From Dethiobacter sp. (GTDB lineage Bacteria; Bacillota_D; Dethiobacteria; Dethiobacterales; Dethiobacteraceae): 15,958 bases of DNA. Positions 1 to 5,744 of the stretch are shown here, piece by piece (position 1 is the first letter of the stretch; the number at the start of each line of letters is the position of its first letter). The position numbers and the translations under genes are program-made. The stretch lies in assembly GCA_018333395.1 (NCBI GenBank), contig JAGXSQ010000126.1:1-15958 (forward strand), written 5' to 3'. Below the pieces are notes generated by a model. The model did not search any database. It saw nothing but the letters and a program-made list of their open reading frames with translations, and was not told the origin of the DNA.

Positions 1-701
1 CAGCAGTTGCCTTTGCGTGACATGCTGCATATAAAGCCAAAATCCTTTAATAAAGCCTGGTAGTCATTTGAGCAGTACTGGCTACCCCGGTCGGAATGGA
101 TGAGAACGCCGCTGGGTCGACCACTGTGCAGCCAGGCGCTTCTTAAGGCGTTAATGGGTAACTCCTTGGTCATCCTGTCGCTCATTGATAGTCCAACAAT
201 CTTCTGGCCGAATAAATCCATCACTCCGGCGATATACAGCCAGCCTTCTTCAGTCCATAGATAGGTGATATCGCTGACCATTTTCTGATTGGGTTTGGTC
301 GCTGTAAATTCTCGGTTTAAGAGGTTTTCGGCTACCGGCAGGTTATGTTTGGAATTAGTTGTTGCTTTGAATTTTTTCGCCACCTTGGAGCGCAGCCCTT
401 CTTGTTTCATAATCCGCTCGATCCGCTTGTGGTTGACTGCTTTGCCGCTCCGACGAATTTCTTCTGTCATTTTTCGGCTGCCATATGTTTGACGCTTCTT
501 GATATGGATGGCTTTGACCTGCTCTGTTAGAAACTCATTTTCTCGTGATCTGGCACTTTTCGGGCGATTTTCCCATGCATAGTATCCGCTTCTTGATACT
601 TCAAGCACTTTGCATAGCTTCGCCACCCGATAATCACGGCGATGGGCTTTGATAAATTCAAACCGCTTTATTTCTGGTTTTTCGCGAAGTAAGCCGCGGC
701 C
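1..701 (-). CDS. IS3-family transposase OrfB (integrase domain), partial
   Basis: DDE recombinase part of the IS3 transposase, which cuts and joins the element's ends. Reading from the frameshift site the minus strand is open to the left edge. It shows the IS3 HTH_21-like segment (REKPEIKRFEFIKAHRRDYR, then SRSGYYAW), the linker KRQTYGSRKM, the first catalytic Asp in MVSDITYLWTEEGWLYIAGV, and the second in HSDRGSQY. The window ends at SRKGNC, just before the segment that normally carries the catalytic Glu. There is no convincing start codon of its own. Like other IS3 elements it is probably made only as an OrfAB fusion by -1 frameshifting from the upstream orfA. No stop codon interrupts the visible part. 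Confidence 0.9.
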
Positions 702-955
702 TTTTTTAGGATTTCGTTTTCCTCCCGCAATTCCCGGTTATCTCTTTCAAGCTTTCTTAGTCTCTCGTCCTCGGTACTCAGCTTGCCGCTGCCCGGGAAG
801 GGCAGAGAGGGTTTTTCCCGATATCTTTTGATCCATCCATGCAGAGTATTTTCGTTTATGCCCAGTTCTGCCGCTACTCTGGCTACCGGTGCACCACTGG
901 TTTTTACTCTTTTTACTGCTTCCAATTTGAATTCAGCACTGTATTGTGTCGCCAT
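668..955 (-). CDS. IS3-family transposase OrfA
   Basis: The 95-residue protein has an N-terminal helix-turn-helix of the HTH_8/Tnp_1 type (YSAEFKLEAVKRV, then VAAELGINENTLHGWIKRYR, residues about 6-46). A leucine-zipper-like coiled coil follows (about 62-90, RLRKLERDNRELREENEILK). In IS3 elements this protein binds the terminal repeats and dimerises; alone it usually down-regulates transposition, and fused to OrfB it gives the active transposase. The start is ATG at 953-955. The gene ends in TAA at 668-670 and overlaps orfB. Length is typical for the family. Confidence 0.92.
   Translation of the reverse strand: MATQYSAEFKLEAVKRVKTSGAPVARVAAELGINENTLHGWIKRYREKPSLPFPGSGKLSTEDERLRKLERDNRELREENEILKKAAAYFAKNQK
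701..707 (-). promoter_or_regulatory. Programmed -1 frameshift heptamer A_AAA_AAG
   Basis: On the minus strand the orfA codons CTA AAA AAG form a perfect X_XXY_YYZ slippery heptamer (A AAA AAG), in phase with orfA. Slipping back one base here moves the ribosome directly into the open orfB frame (continuing G-R-G-L-L-R-E-K-P). This is the classical IS3-family frameshift site, 11 codons before the orfA stop. Confidence 0.85.
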
Positions 956-1004
956 TTTTTATCCCCTTTCTGATTTTCAGTATACTATGTGTTTCTACTG
1001 TCCA

Positions 1005-1179
1005 TCAAACGGGGTACGGGGCAGGACTCCTGCCGAATCGGTCGGTCTATTTCAACTAGCTTGTTCCAGTAGCGGTTGCGCAATCGCAGGGCTTCCTGCA
1101 GTTCTTCCTTACCCGATATGGGCGGCAGGCAACCGTATTCGTACACACGGCATGGCCTTGCTTTTCGTCCAAAGGGCAT
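1005..1179 (-). pseudogene. TnpB/Cas12-like N-terminal fragment cut by IS3
   Basis: A 58-codon open segment starts at ATG 1177-1179 and runs into the IS3 end; a stop follows inside the IS at 985-987. The start is well supported by AAAGGAG 11 nt upstream. The beginning (VYEYGCLPP, then EALRLRNRYWNKLVEID) resembles N-termini of TnpB-like and small type V effector-like nucleases, where a similar YEYG...LRxxxRYxNxLVEI pattern occurs. I recognise this from memory of the pattern only. Resemblance fades after about residue 46, so some downstream sequence may already be rearranged. The likely event is an IS3 insertion that removed or displaced the rest of the gene, which would lie left of the window if it survives. 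It could instead be a small unrelated ORF. Confidence 0.4.
1020..1034. repeat. 15-bp perfect palindrome beside the IS end
   Basis: GGCAGGA-C-TCCTGCC is a perfect 7-bp inverted repeat with a one-base centre, 16 bp outside the proposed IS3 terminus. It lies inside the truncated TnpB-like ORF. It could be a target-site preference of the IS, a recombination scar, or chance. There is no T-run, so it is not a terminator. Confidence 0.4.
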
Positions 1180-1190
1180 GTTGGTATCTA

Positions 1191-1207
1191 CTCCTTTCTT
1201 TAAGGAG
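1191..1207 (-). promoter_or_regulatory. Hairpin covering the SD of the TnpB-like ORF
   Basis: On the minus strand CTCCTT is followed by a 5-nt loop and AAGGAG, and this AAGGAG is the Shine-Dalgarno of the ORF starting at 1179. The 6-bp stem would hide the SD in a transcript that includes the upstream arm. Short and possibly fortuitous. Confidence 0.3.
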
Positions 1208-1287
1208 AGTTGTGACGACTGTCTCCTGTCGGCGGCGGATGTATGTTTTTCAAAACCGTAATGGGAAAATATGGGGCAGGGTTGGTG

Positions 1288-1551
1288 TTATCCCCGCTGG
1301 TCCTGTCCGGCGGCCTTCTCCGCCACCCATAATTGTATAAGCGTCTGATAAGGGATACCCTTGGCATCGGCGATCCTCTGGACCTGCGCCAGTATGCCCG
1401 GATCGAAGCGGATGCTGATCTGTGTTTTTCGGGGCCTGACGACTTCAAATTCTACGGTCTCCATTTGACTTAGAAAGGGGGCCACGGAGTGCTTTTCCCA
1501 AAAGGCCGCTTCTTCTTCGGCGGTTTTGAAATCAGGCAGTTGTCTTTTCAC
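1288..1551 (-). CDS. brnA: BrnA/CopG-like ribbon-helix-helix antitoxin
   Basis: An 87-residue protein. Residues about 1-35 (acidic, TAEEEAAFWEKHSVAPF) form the toxin-binding arm typical of these antitoxins. Residues about 42-80 (KTQISIRFDPGILAQVQRIA, then GIPYQTLIQLWVAEKA) are a ribbon-helix-helix DNA-binding domain. In this family the antitoxin neutralises the BrnT-like RNase and represses the shared promoter. The start is GTG at 1549-1551, preceded by AGGGGTGAG five bases upstream within the end of the toxin gene. It lies 2 bp after the toxin stop, which gives the toxin-first order characteristic of brnTA. BrnA and 'CopG family antitoxin' are overlapping labels for this group. Confidence 0.75.
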   Translation of the reverse strand: MKRQLPDFKTAEEEAAFWEKHSVAPFLSQMETVEFEVVRPRKTQISIRFDPGILAQVQRIADAKGIPYQTLIQLWVAEKAAGQDQRG

Positions 1552-1553
1552 GT

Positions 1554-1826
1554 TTACTCACCCCTTTGCCTGAGATAGTATTGGCGCTCATATTTATTCA
1601 TGCTCCGAGCGGTGATGATTCTGGCTGTACCGGCGCGGTAGGTAAACACCACTACCAAGTACCGGCCATTATCGGCAACGCCTAATGCCAAGTATCGGTC
1701 TTCCCGAGTGTTTTTGAAAAGCGGACCGTTCCAGAACACCTGCTCCGCTTCTTCAAGACTAACCTTGTGACGCAACGGCTTGTGCATGTTTCCAGCATCC
1801 CATTCAAAGCACAGGATTTTAAACAT
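1554..1826 (-). CDS. brnT: BrnT-like RNase toxin
   Basis: A 90-residue BrnT/DUF497-type toxin. It has the opening FEWDAGN..K motif, then SLEEAEQVFW, the REDRYLALG strand, YLVVVFTYR, and the C-terminal RIITARSMNKYERQYY, which matches the family's RIISAR...ER signature. BrnT toxins are small ribonucleases that inhibit translation and are held by BrnA. The chosen start is ATG 1824-1826 (MFKILCFEWD) because FEWD normally lies within the first ten residues and GGGTGA sits just upstream. The longer frame reaching 1949 has a non-homologous 41-residue leader and would overlap the promoter. Co-transcribed with brnA. Confidence 0.8.
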   Translation of the reverse strand: MFKILCFEWDAGNMHKPLRHKVSLEEAEQVFWNGPLFKNTREDRYLALGVADNGRYLVVVFTYRAGTARIITARSMNKYERQYYLRQRGE

Positions 1827-1845
1827 AAGTATCACCCGTATATAC

Positions 1846-1874
1846 ATTATATATGCAGCAGGGGTAGCTGTAAA
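1846..1874 (-). promoter_or_regulatory. Strong sigma-A-type promoter of brnTA
   Basis: On the minus strand there is a TTTACA -35 (1869-1874), exactly 17 bp, then a perfect TATAAT -10 (1846-1851), about 20 bp before the brnT start. The short palindrome GTATATAC (1838-1845) lies immediately downstream and is a candidate half of a BrnA operator. That assignment is inference from the autoregulation usual in this family. Confidence 0.7.
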
Positions 1875-1912
1875 CCCAAATCTGGTAGAGTGTTCGGCGA
1901 AGTCAATCCTGA

Positions 1913-1941
1913 TGGCATTGAAAGCAAGGCGGAAGTATAAT
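1913..1941 (+). promoter_or_regulatory. Probable promoter of the vapBC-like pair
   Basis: A perfect TATAAT -10 lies at 1936-1941, 51 bp before the ATG at 1992. The matching -35 position (1913-1918, TGGCAT) is weak, so activity may depend on a regulator. It diverges from the brnTA promoter about 40 bp away. Confidence 0.45.
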
Positions 1942-1991
1942 AAACACACAAGGCTGGACTGAGAGCAACAAACAGGAGGTTAAAGGGAACC

Positions 1992-2199
1992 ATGCAGACG
2001 ATAAGAGAGCTTGTTGATGACGTCCGACCTTCAGCAAGAGGTCATAGATTTTGCGGAATTCTTACTGGAAAAGAAGATGCGTAAGAGACAAAAGAAACTA
2101 CGTTTGACTTGGGCGGGTGGTCTGCAGGAGTACCGCGATCAATTCACCTCTTTGGAGTTGCAAAAAAAAGCGCTAGAGTGGTGGGGGACTGAGCAGTAA
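1992..2199 (+). pseudogene. VapB-like (DUF2281) antitoxin with N-terminal frameshift
   Basis: From 2023 the protein reads SDLQQEVIDFAEFLLEKK, then LRLTWAGGLQEYRDQFTSLE and KKALEWWG, a familiar DUF2281 antitoxin partnered with PIN toxins. Its usual N-terminus (MQTIRELVDD) is also present, from ATG 1992, but one frame away. Only four bases (2022-2025) join the two parts where the family has about three codons, which suggests a small deletion. AGGAGG (1974-1979) and a nearer AAAGGG precede the ATG at 1992. That frame now ends after 30 codons at 2084. A shorter antitoxin from TTG 2011 or ATG 2017 (about 60 residues) is possible but lies far from the ribosome binding site. The toxin-binding C-terminus is intact. 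The alternative is a sequencing error. Confidence 0.65.
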
Positions 2200-2591
2200 T
2201 GTATCTGGTAGACACAAATGTCTGGCTGGAATTGTTTCTTGAACAAGAAAAGGCAGCCGAGGTACGCCGTTTCTTTCAGCAGGTAGAAGCGCGCTTAATA
2301 GCCATAACAGAGTTTTCTCTCTATTCCATCGGGGTCATTCTTACCCGGCTGAAAAAAGATGAGGTCTTTGTGGATTTTCTTTCTGATACAGTCGAGGACT
2401 CTGGCGTTATGAGGATTCGTCTGGATGCTGCCGATCCCAGACAGGCGCTGGCGGTACGAAAGCAATACCAGCTGAGTTTCGATGACGCCTACCAATATGT
2501 GGCTGCGGTAAAGCATGAGTATACCATCATTAGCTTCGATGCCGACTTTGATCGAACGCAGAAGGGCCGCAAGATGCCCGATATGGTGTAG
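2199..2591 (+). CDS. vapC: PIN-domain ribonuclease toxin (VapC family)
   Basis: A 130-residue PIN domain. The acidic metal site is complete: Asp5 in VDTNVW, Glu38 in ITEFS, Asp95/Asp96 in SFDDAYQY, and Asp114/Asp116 in ISFDADFD. VapC toxins are Mg2+-dependent endoribonucleases, usually cutting tRNA or rRNA, inhibited by their cognate antitoxin. The ATG overlaps the antitoxin stop by one base (TAATG), so translation is coupled. With all catalytic residues intact and the antitoxin apparently frameshifted, the balance of this locus is odd. VapC is a family-level name. Confidence 0.88.
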   Translation: MYLVDTNVWLELFLEQEKAAEVRRFFQQVEARLIAITEFSLYSIGVILTRLKKDEVFVDFLSDTVEDSGVMRIRLDAADPRQALAVRKQYQLSFDDAYQYVAAVKHEYTIISFDADFDRTQKGRKMPDMV

Positions 2592-2672
2592 CCTTTTTCA
2601 TGTTTTTACTGTAGCAATGGGAGCGAATTTATATGTAATGGGATATACTACCATAGACCAAAGCCCTTGATT

Positions 2673-2981
2673 TTATTGGCTTCTTGTACTGCAGAATACC
2701 GCCGCCTCTTTTTCCTGAGCAAACAGGCTGGCCAAAATGATTTTTTTGCCTAAGACAGACGGCCTGCCCCGGCCACCTTTCGGCACTGTGGGCGCGTAAG
2801 CCACGATATTTTTCTTGGCCCGGGTGAGCACATGCAAAAGACGCTGTACTTGTTCATTTAAGCACTCCCTGGCCATAATAAAGGTGGTTCCCACAGCATA
2901 ATAGGCATCCAGAGTCAGCATACAGGGCCTCCTCCCTAGGTTTAAGGCCACTTCTTGCGCCTGGCGAAGCCCCAGGAGTAA
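2673..2981 (-). pseudogene. DDE transposase C-terminal fragment (decayed)
   Basis: The open stretch reads LTLDAYYAVGTTFIMARECL, then RLLHVLTRAKKNIVAYAP and KGGRGRPSVLGKKI. This resembles the core of a DDE-type transposase common in clostridial genomes: catalytic Asp in LDAYYAV, then the TRAKKN..AY and RGRP region. The frame is closed upstream by TGA just before 2981 and ends after KEAAVFCSTRSQ, so both the N-terminal half and the third catalytic region are missing. No good start or ribosome binding site. I read it as an insertion-sequence remnant. The exact IS family cannot be fixed from the fragment. Confidence 0.55.
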
Positions 2982-3277
2982 TCACACTGAATTTTTCTTC
3001 CACTGATCTCGGGAGGCGCTGGTACCGGAAAAAAAGCAAGTCTAGCAATTTAAAACAGCAATCATTGAACCCCTGAAGGCATTGCTGTGTTGGATGCCGG
3101 TCGCAACCTGACGGCAAGCTTGTCAAGAACGCGTTGCTTTGGTTTTCAAAAACATAGCTTAAATGGTAATATTTAAGCTGAGAAATTCGGGAAGCCGTGT
3201 TTGGTTGCCTACTCCCTGGATCTCTCTCTACATTAACCCGTGCTGCTGCGTTTGTCCCGCTGTCACGCTGCCGATGT
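2982..3277. other. Intergenic region, probable transposon debris
   Basis: No gene with a credible start and family match is visible on either strand. Minus-strand frames read through part of it without recognisable motifs. The only clear structure is the inverted repeat at 3156-3179. It separates the transposase remnant from the DUF1538/P-II operon. Confidence 0.5.
3156..3179. repeat. Perfect 9-bp inverted repeat, 6-nt loop
   Basis: AGCTTAAAT and ATTTAAGCT flank a GGTAAT loop. There is no T-run on either side, so it is not a canonical intrinsic terminator. It lies about 100 bp beyond the end of the P-II gene and could stabilise that transcript's 3' end or be an IS relic. Confidence 0.45.
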
Positions 3278-3970
3278 TTAGCAAACGGGGTGATTGATCC
3301 CAGCGGTTTTTTCCACATCCAGGATGAACGCAATCCCCCGGCCCGGTTTGCACAGCTCTCCTTTTTCCAGGATGGCCTCCAGCACCCGTTCACCCTTTTC
3401 CCGGAGAACCAGGGTCAAAACCATTTCTTTTTCCGGCTCAATCGGAATACCGAAGAATTTTGCCTGTTCATGAATGCCGGTACCCCGGCCGTAAACAATG
3501 GTGCCCCCCTCCGCCCCCGCCGCTTTGCTGATATCCACGATCCTATCGGCAAAACCTTTGTTGACAATGGTAACAATCAAAATAAAACGAGGCTCTTCGT
3601 ACTGCACAGGGCCACCTCCTTTCGTGTTCTCCGGCTTACAGTGGACAACCCCGGCTACCCATGGCACATCAATCACAAAGGCAATACCCCTTCCCGGTTT
3701 ATGCAGAGTGGCAGCCGCTACCAGGCTTTCCAATACCGGCGCCGCCGACTCTGCGGGAACCAAGGTAAGGACCAGCTCCCTTTCCGGATCAAGGGAATGC
3801 CCAAATATTTTTTTGAACTCGTGCATACCCGTGCCGCGGCCTAACAGGATTGTGCCGCCCTCGGCACCAGCCCGCAGGGAGGCGACACGGGCTCTGGTAG
3901 CCGCCCCTTTGGGCACGATGGTCACCAACAATTTGTAACCAACGAGGCACTGCGCCAACAAATTGGTCAT
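3278..3970 (-). CDS. Tandem double-domain P-II-like regulatory protein
   Basis: Two GlnB/P-II-like domains are fused in one 230-residue chain (about residues 10-110 and 128-225). Each repeats the same landmarks: a first strand (YKLLVTIVPKG; FILIVTIVNKG), a T-loop region (AGAEGGTILLGRGTG; AGAEGGTIVYGRGTG), and a C-terminal LxKPGRGIAFxxDV segment resembling the P-II ligand-binding end. P-II proteins sense small ligands (classically nucleotides and 2-oxoglutarate) and act on partner proteins, often transporters. The ATG at 3968-3970 overlaps the upstream DUF1538 stop (ATGA), preceded by GAGGGG, so it is translationally coupled to its likely membrane partner. Canonical P-II is one ~110-residue domain acting as a trimer; a covalent pair implies different oligomeric geometry. 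The ligand is unknown. Confidence 0.82.
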   Translation of the reverse strand: MTNLLAQCLVGYKLLVTIVPKGAATRARVASLRAGAEGGTILLGRGTGMHEFKKIFGHSLDPERELVLTLVPAESAAPVLESLVAAATLHKPGRGIAFVIDVPWVAGVVHCKPENTKGGGPVQYEEPRFILIVTIVNKGFADRIVDISKAAGAEGGTIVYGRGTGIHEQAKFFGIPIEPEKEMVLTLVLREKGERVLEAILEKGELCKPGRGIAFILDVEKTAGINHPVC

Positions 3971-4689
3971 GCTTCCCCTCTTTTCTGAAACAAAATCCCC
4001 AGTATCAGCACAGAGAGAATGGGCGCCAAGGCAACAAGGGAGACCATACCGAAAGCGTCCAACAGCGGATCCCGCCCTTCCACCACTGAAGCGGCACCTA
4101 CGGCAATAGGCAGAATAAAGGTAACGGCAATAGGGCCGGTGGCCACCCCTCCCGCGTCAAAAGCAATAGCCGTAAAAGAGGGGCCGGCAAAGTGCGTGAG
4201 CAGCAGGGCCAGCAGATAGCCGGGAATAATAAAGTAGAACAACGACCAACCAGTAATAATACGCAGCATGGAGAGAGCCACCGCGACGGATACACCAAAA
4301 CAAAGGGTATACAGCAGGATCATGCGGGGAATGGAGCCACTGGATACTTTTTCTGCCTCAAAAGTAAGAATACGCACCGCCGGTTCGGCAAAGGTAGCCG
4401 CAAAGCCGAGGATAAAACCTATGGAGATCATCAGCAAGTTATTGCCGGCAGCGCCCAGCTGCTTGCCAATCAGTTCCCCTGCTGGGAAAAAGCCCGCTTT
4501 CACGCCCTGCAAAAACAATGTCAGGCCAATAAAAGCAAGGATTGAGCCTATCACAATGTTCAATACCTGTTCCCGGGGCATTTTTAGAAAGACAATCTGA
4601 AAGAATAGAAAAAACAAGAGCAGCGGTATAAGGGCAAAAGCTACCTCAACAGCCATATGGGAAAAGTTCTGGAAAAGAATGCTCATCAC
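3967..4689 (-). CDS. DUF1538 integral membrane protein (second copy)
   Basis: A 240-residue, strongly hydrophobic protein with about seven predicted membrane segments. Family landmarks are GxLIGxxLGAAGN, the AEPAVRIL motif (about residue 101), and the glycine-rich FDAGGVATGPIAVTFILPIAVG segment. DUF1538 proteins are uncharacterised membrane proteins. Many relatives carry two such domains in one chain, whereas here each domain is its own gene. Their recurrent linkage to P-II proteins suggests a P-II-controlled transporter or channel, but the substrate is unknown. The start is GTG 4689 or ATG 4686; both overlap the upstream gene's TGA, and GGGAG lies within the end of that gene. The stop overlaps the P-II start. 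Confidence 0.85.
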   Translation of the reverse strand: MMSILFQNFSHMAVEVAFALIPLLLFFLFFQIVFLKMPREQVLNIVIGSILAFIGLTLFLQGVKAGFFPAGELIGKQLGAAGNNLLMISIGFILGFAATFAEPAVRILTFEAEKVSSGSIPRMILLYTLCFGVSVAVALSMLRIITGWSLFYFIIPGYLLALLLTHFAGPSFTAIAFDAGGVATGPIAVTFILPIAVGAASVVEGRDPLLDAFGMVSLVALAPILSVLILGILFQKRGEA

Positions 4690-5336
4690 CGGTAAATCAC
4701 TCCCAGCAGCAGTACAGCCAGCACCGGCCCGATGGAGGCAAGCGCCACCAGGCCAAAGCGATCCGCCGTTGTCCGTTTACCCCCCAATACTGCAGTCACA
4801 CCGACACCGAGGGCAAGGATAAATGGTACGGCCATCGGGCCTGTTGTTACTCCCCCTGCATCGAATGAGACAGGAATAAAATGGGGAGGGGCAATAGTGG
4901 CAATGGCAAAAATCAGGCCGTAACCGGAAATAAGTAAATAGACAAGGGGAATGTTAAATACCGTTCGCAGCATGGCCAGGGCAACAAAGATGGCTAATCC
5001 CAGCGCTATGGTATAAACAAGCACTGACCGGCTGATGGCACCGCCGGAAACCAGATCCACCTGTAAAGCGAGCACACGCACATCCGGTTCGGCCACAGTG
5101 ACGACAAACCCCAGGATAAAGCCAAAGAGAACCAGCAGCCACAGTTTGCCCTGCCGCGCCACGGCAGAACCGATCAGCTCTCCCATGGGCAGCAGGCCGA
5201 TCTGCACTCCCAGCAGAAAGAGAAAAAGCCCTCCTCCAACCATTACAGCCCCGCCTAAAAAACGCCAAAGCACTTCCCACGGCAAATGCAGTATGCTGAA
5301 CTGCAAAATTATTACGACCACCACAACGGGAAGCAT
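4686..5336 (-). CDS. DUF1538 integral membrane protein (first copy; start displaced by frameshift)
   Basis: Second member of the DUF1538 pair, 216 residues from ATG 5334-5336, with about seven hydrophobic segments. It has the same landmarks as its neighbour: PMGELIGSAVARQG, AEPDVRVLALQ, and FDAGGVTTGPMAVPFILALG. The natural start is probably ATG 5377-5379 (MQKIKETFREVFF), which has a strong GAGGTGA four bases upstream. That frame joins this one only if the nine-T run at 5340-5348 were one base shorter. ATG 5336 itself lacks a ribosome binding site. The protein may therefore be made through slippage at the run, from the internal ATG, or not at all; a sequencing error is also possible. The 3' end overlaps the next gene. 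Confidence 0.82.
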   Translation of the reverse strand: MLPVVVVVIILQFSILHLPWEVLWRFLGGAVMVGGGLFLFLLGVQIGLLPMGELIGSAVARQGKLWLLVLFGFILGFVVTVAEPDVRVLALQVDLVSGGAISRSVLVYTIALGLAIFVALAMLRTVFNIPLVYLLISGYGLIFAIATIAPPHFIPVSFDAGGVTTGPMAVPFILALGVGVTAVLGGKRTTADRFGLVALASIGPVLAVLLLGVIYR

Positions 5337-5379
5337 GGCAAAAAAAAACTTCCCGGAAAGTTTCCTTTATTTTTTGCAT
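5337..5379 (-). other. Out-of-frame native N-terminus of DUF1538 gene with 9-T run
   Basis: On the minus strand, GAGGTGA and ATG 5379 open a frame whose 13 residues (MQKIKETFREVFF) look like the amphipathic start of a DUF1538 protein. After G and nine Ts the frame diverges from AMLPVVVVV by +1. With eight Ts the two would fuse smoothly as VFFAMLPVVVV. The homopolymer is 5340-5348. Confidence 0.7.
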
Positions 5380-5744
5380 CGTTTCACCTCAAATGACAGT
5401 GAATTGTTGAGCAGTTGAGAGCAGTTTTGATCTTTTCCGGCCTACCGGCACTCCGGCCTTTGACTTCCGTCTAGGAGATTGTCTCAAAAGACGCGTTTTT
5501 CAAGCGAAAAATCCCGGGACAGCTTTTAATCGGCTCTAACTGTTTTTCCAAATAACGCGCTGCCGTCCGGAAGTTATGGATAACAGCACTACTCTTGTAA
5601 TATCGACCCACATGTTCCCTGGCTGGGTAATGCCAAGCTCAGGTTCGTGTTTGAGGATAAAGACGGGATGCCGATACTGTAGGTGGCGCATTTCTGTTTA
5701 CTGTTTTATGTCTTAGAAATCCCTGATCAAGAATAGAAAAATCG
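5380..5744. other. Intergenic region upstream of the DUF1538 operon
   Basis: No complete gene seen. It should hold the promoter of the minus-strand DUF1538 operon, but no clear -35/-10 pair stands out. Structures present are imperfect tandem copies of GAGCAGTT near 5408-5425, GCCGG-rich repeats at 5438-5460, and the sequence GATTGTCTCAAAAGAC at 5478-5493, whose style resembles insertion-sequence ends. A plus-strand stretch around 5599-5682 (IDPHVPWLGNAKLRFVFEDK) looks coding but is short and ends in TAG. I read it as a gene remnant of unknown origin. No obvious intrinsic terminator follows the phosphohexomutase gene. Confidence 0.5.

Larger units (their letters stand above)
1..1004 (-). mobile_element. 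IS3-family insertion sequence, right-hand part only
   Basis: Contains orfA, a frameshift window and most of orfB in the standard IS3 order, read on the minus strand. The outer end is placed at 1004 because the minus strand there begins TGGACAGTAGAAACAC, and IS3-family ends characteristically start 5'-TG. This lies about 50 bp upstream of the orfA start, the usual distance. The other end, with the last catalytic residue and the matching inverted repeat, is beyond position 1, so neither the repeat pair nor the target duplication can be verified. The reading frames are open, so the copy may be intact and active. Confidence 0.85.

Noticed and set aside
783..1340. 185-codon plus-strand ORF across the IS end
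   Set aside because: Antisense to orfA and the TnpB-like fragment, with low-complexity composition and no recognisable domain.
1827..1949. 41-residue N-terminal extension of the BrnT-like toxin
   Set aside because: Not family-like, overlaps the strong TTTACA-17-TATAAT promoter, and the FEWD motif plus a ribosome binding site place the start at 1826.
3156..3179. Inverted repeat as an intrinsic terminator of the P-II operon
   Set aside because: Stem is AT-rich and lacks a following T-run on either strand.
2854..3393. 179-codon minus-strand ORF overlapping the P-II 3' end and the transposase remnant
   Set aside because: Overlaps recognisable coding sequence in other frames at both ends and shows no family pattern.
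3197..3844. 215-codon plus-strand ORF opposite the P-II gene
   Set aside because: Antisense shadow of the tandem P-II gene; no motifs and no ribosome binding site, whereas the minus strand has clear duplicated P-II signatures.
4954..5379. 141-codon minus-strand ORF from the strong start at 5379
   Set aside because: After its first 13 residues it runs out of frame through the DUF1538 gene; only the start region is meaningful, reported as a frameshift.
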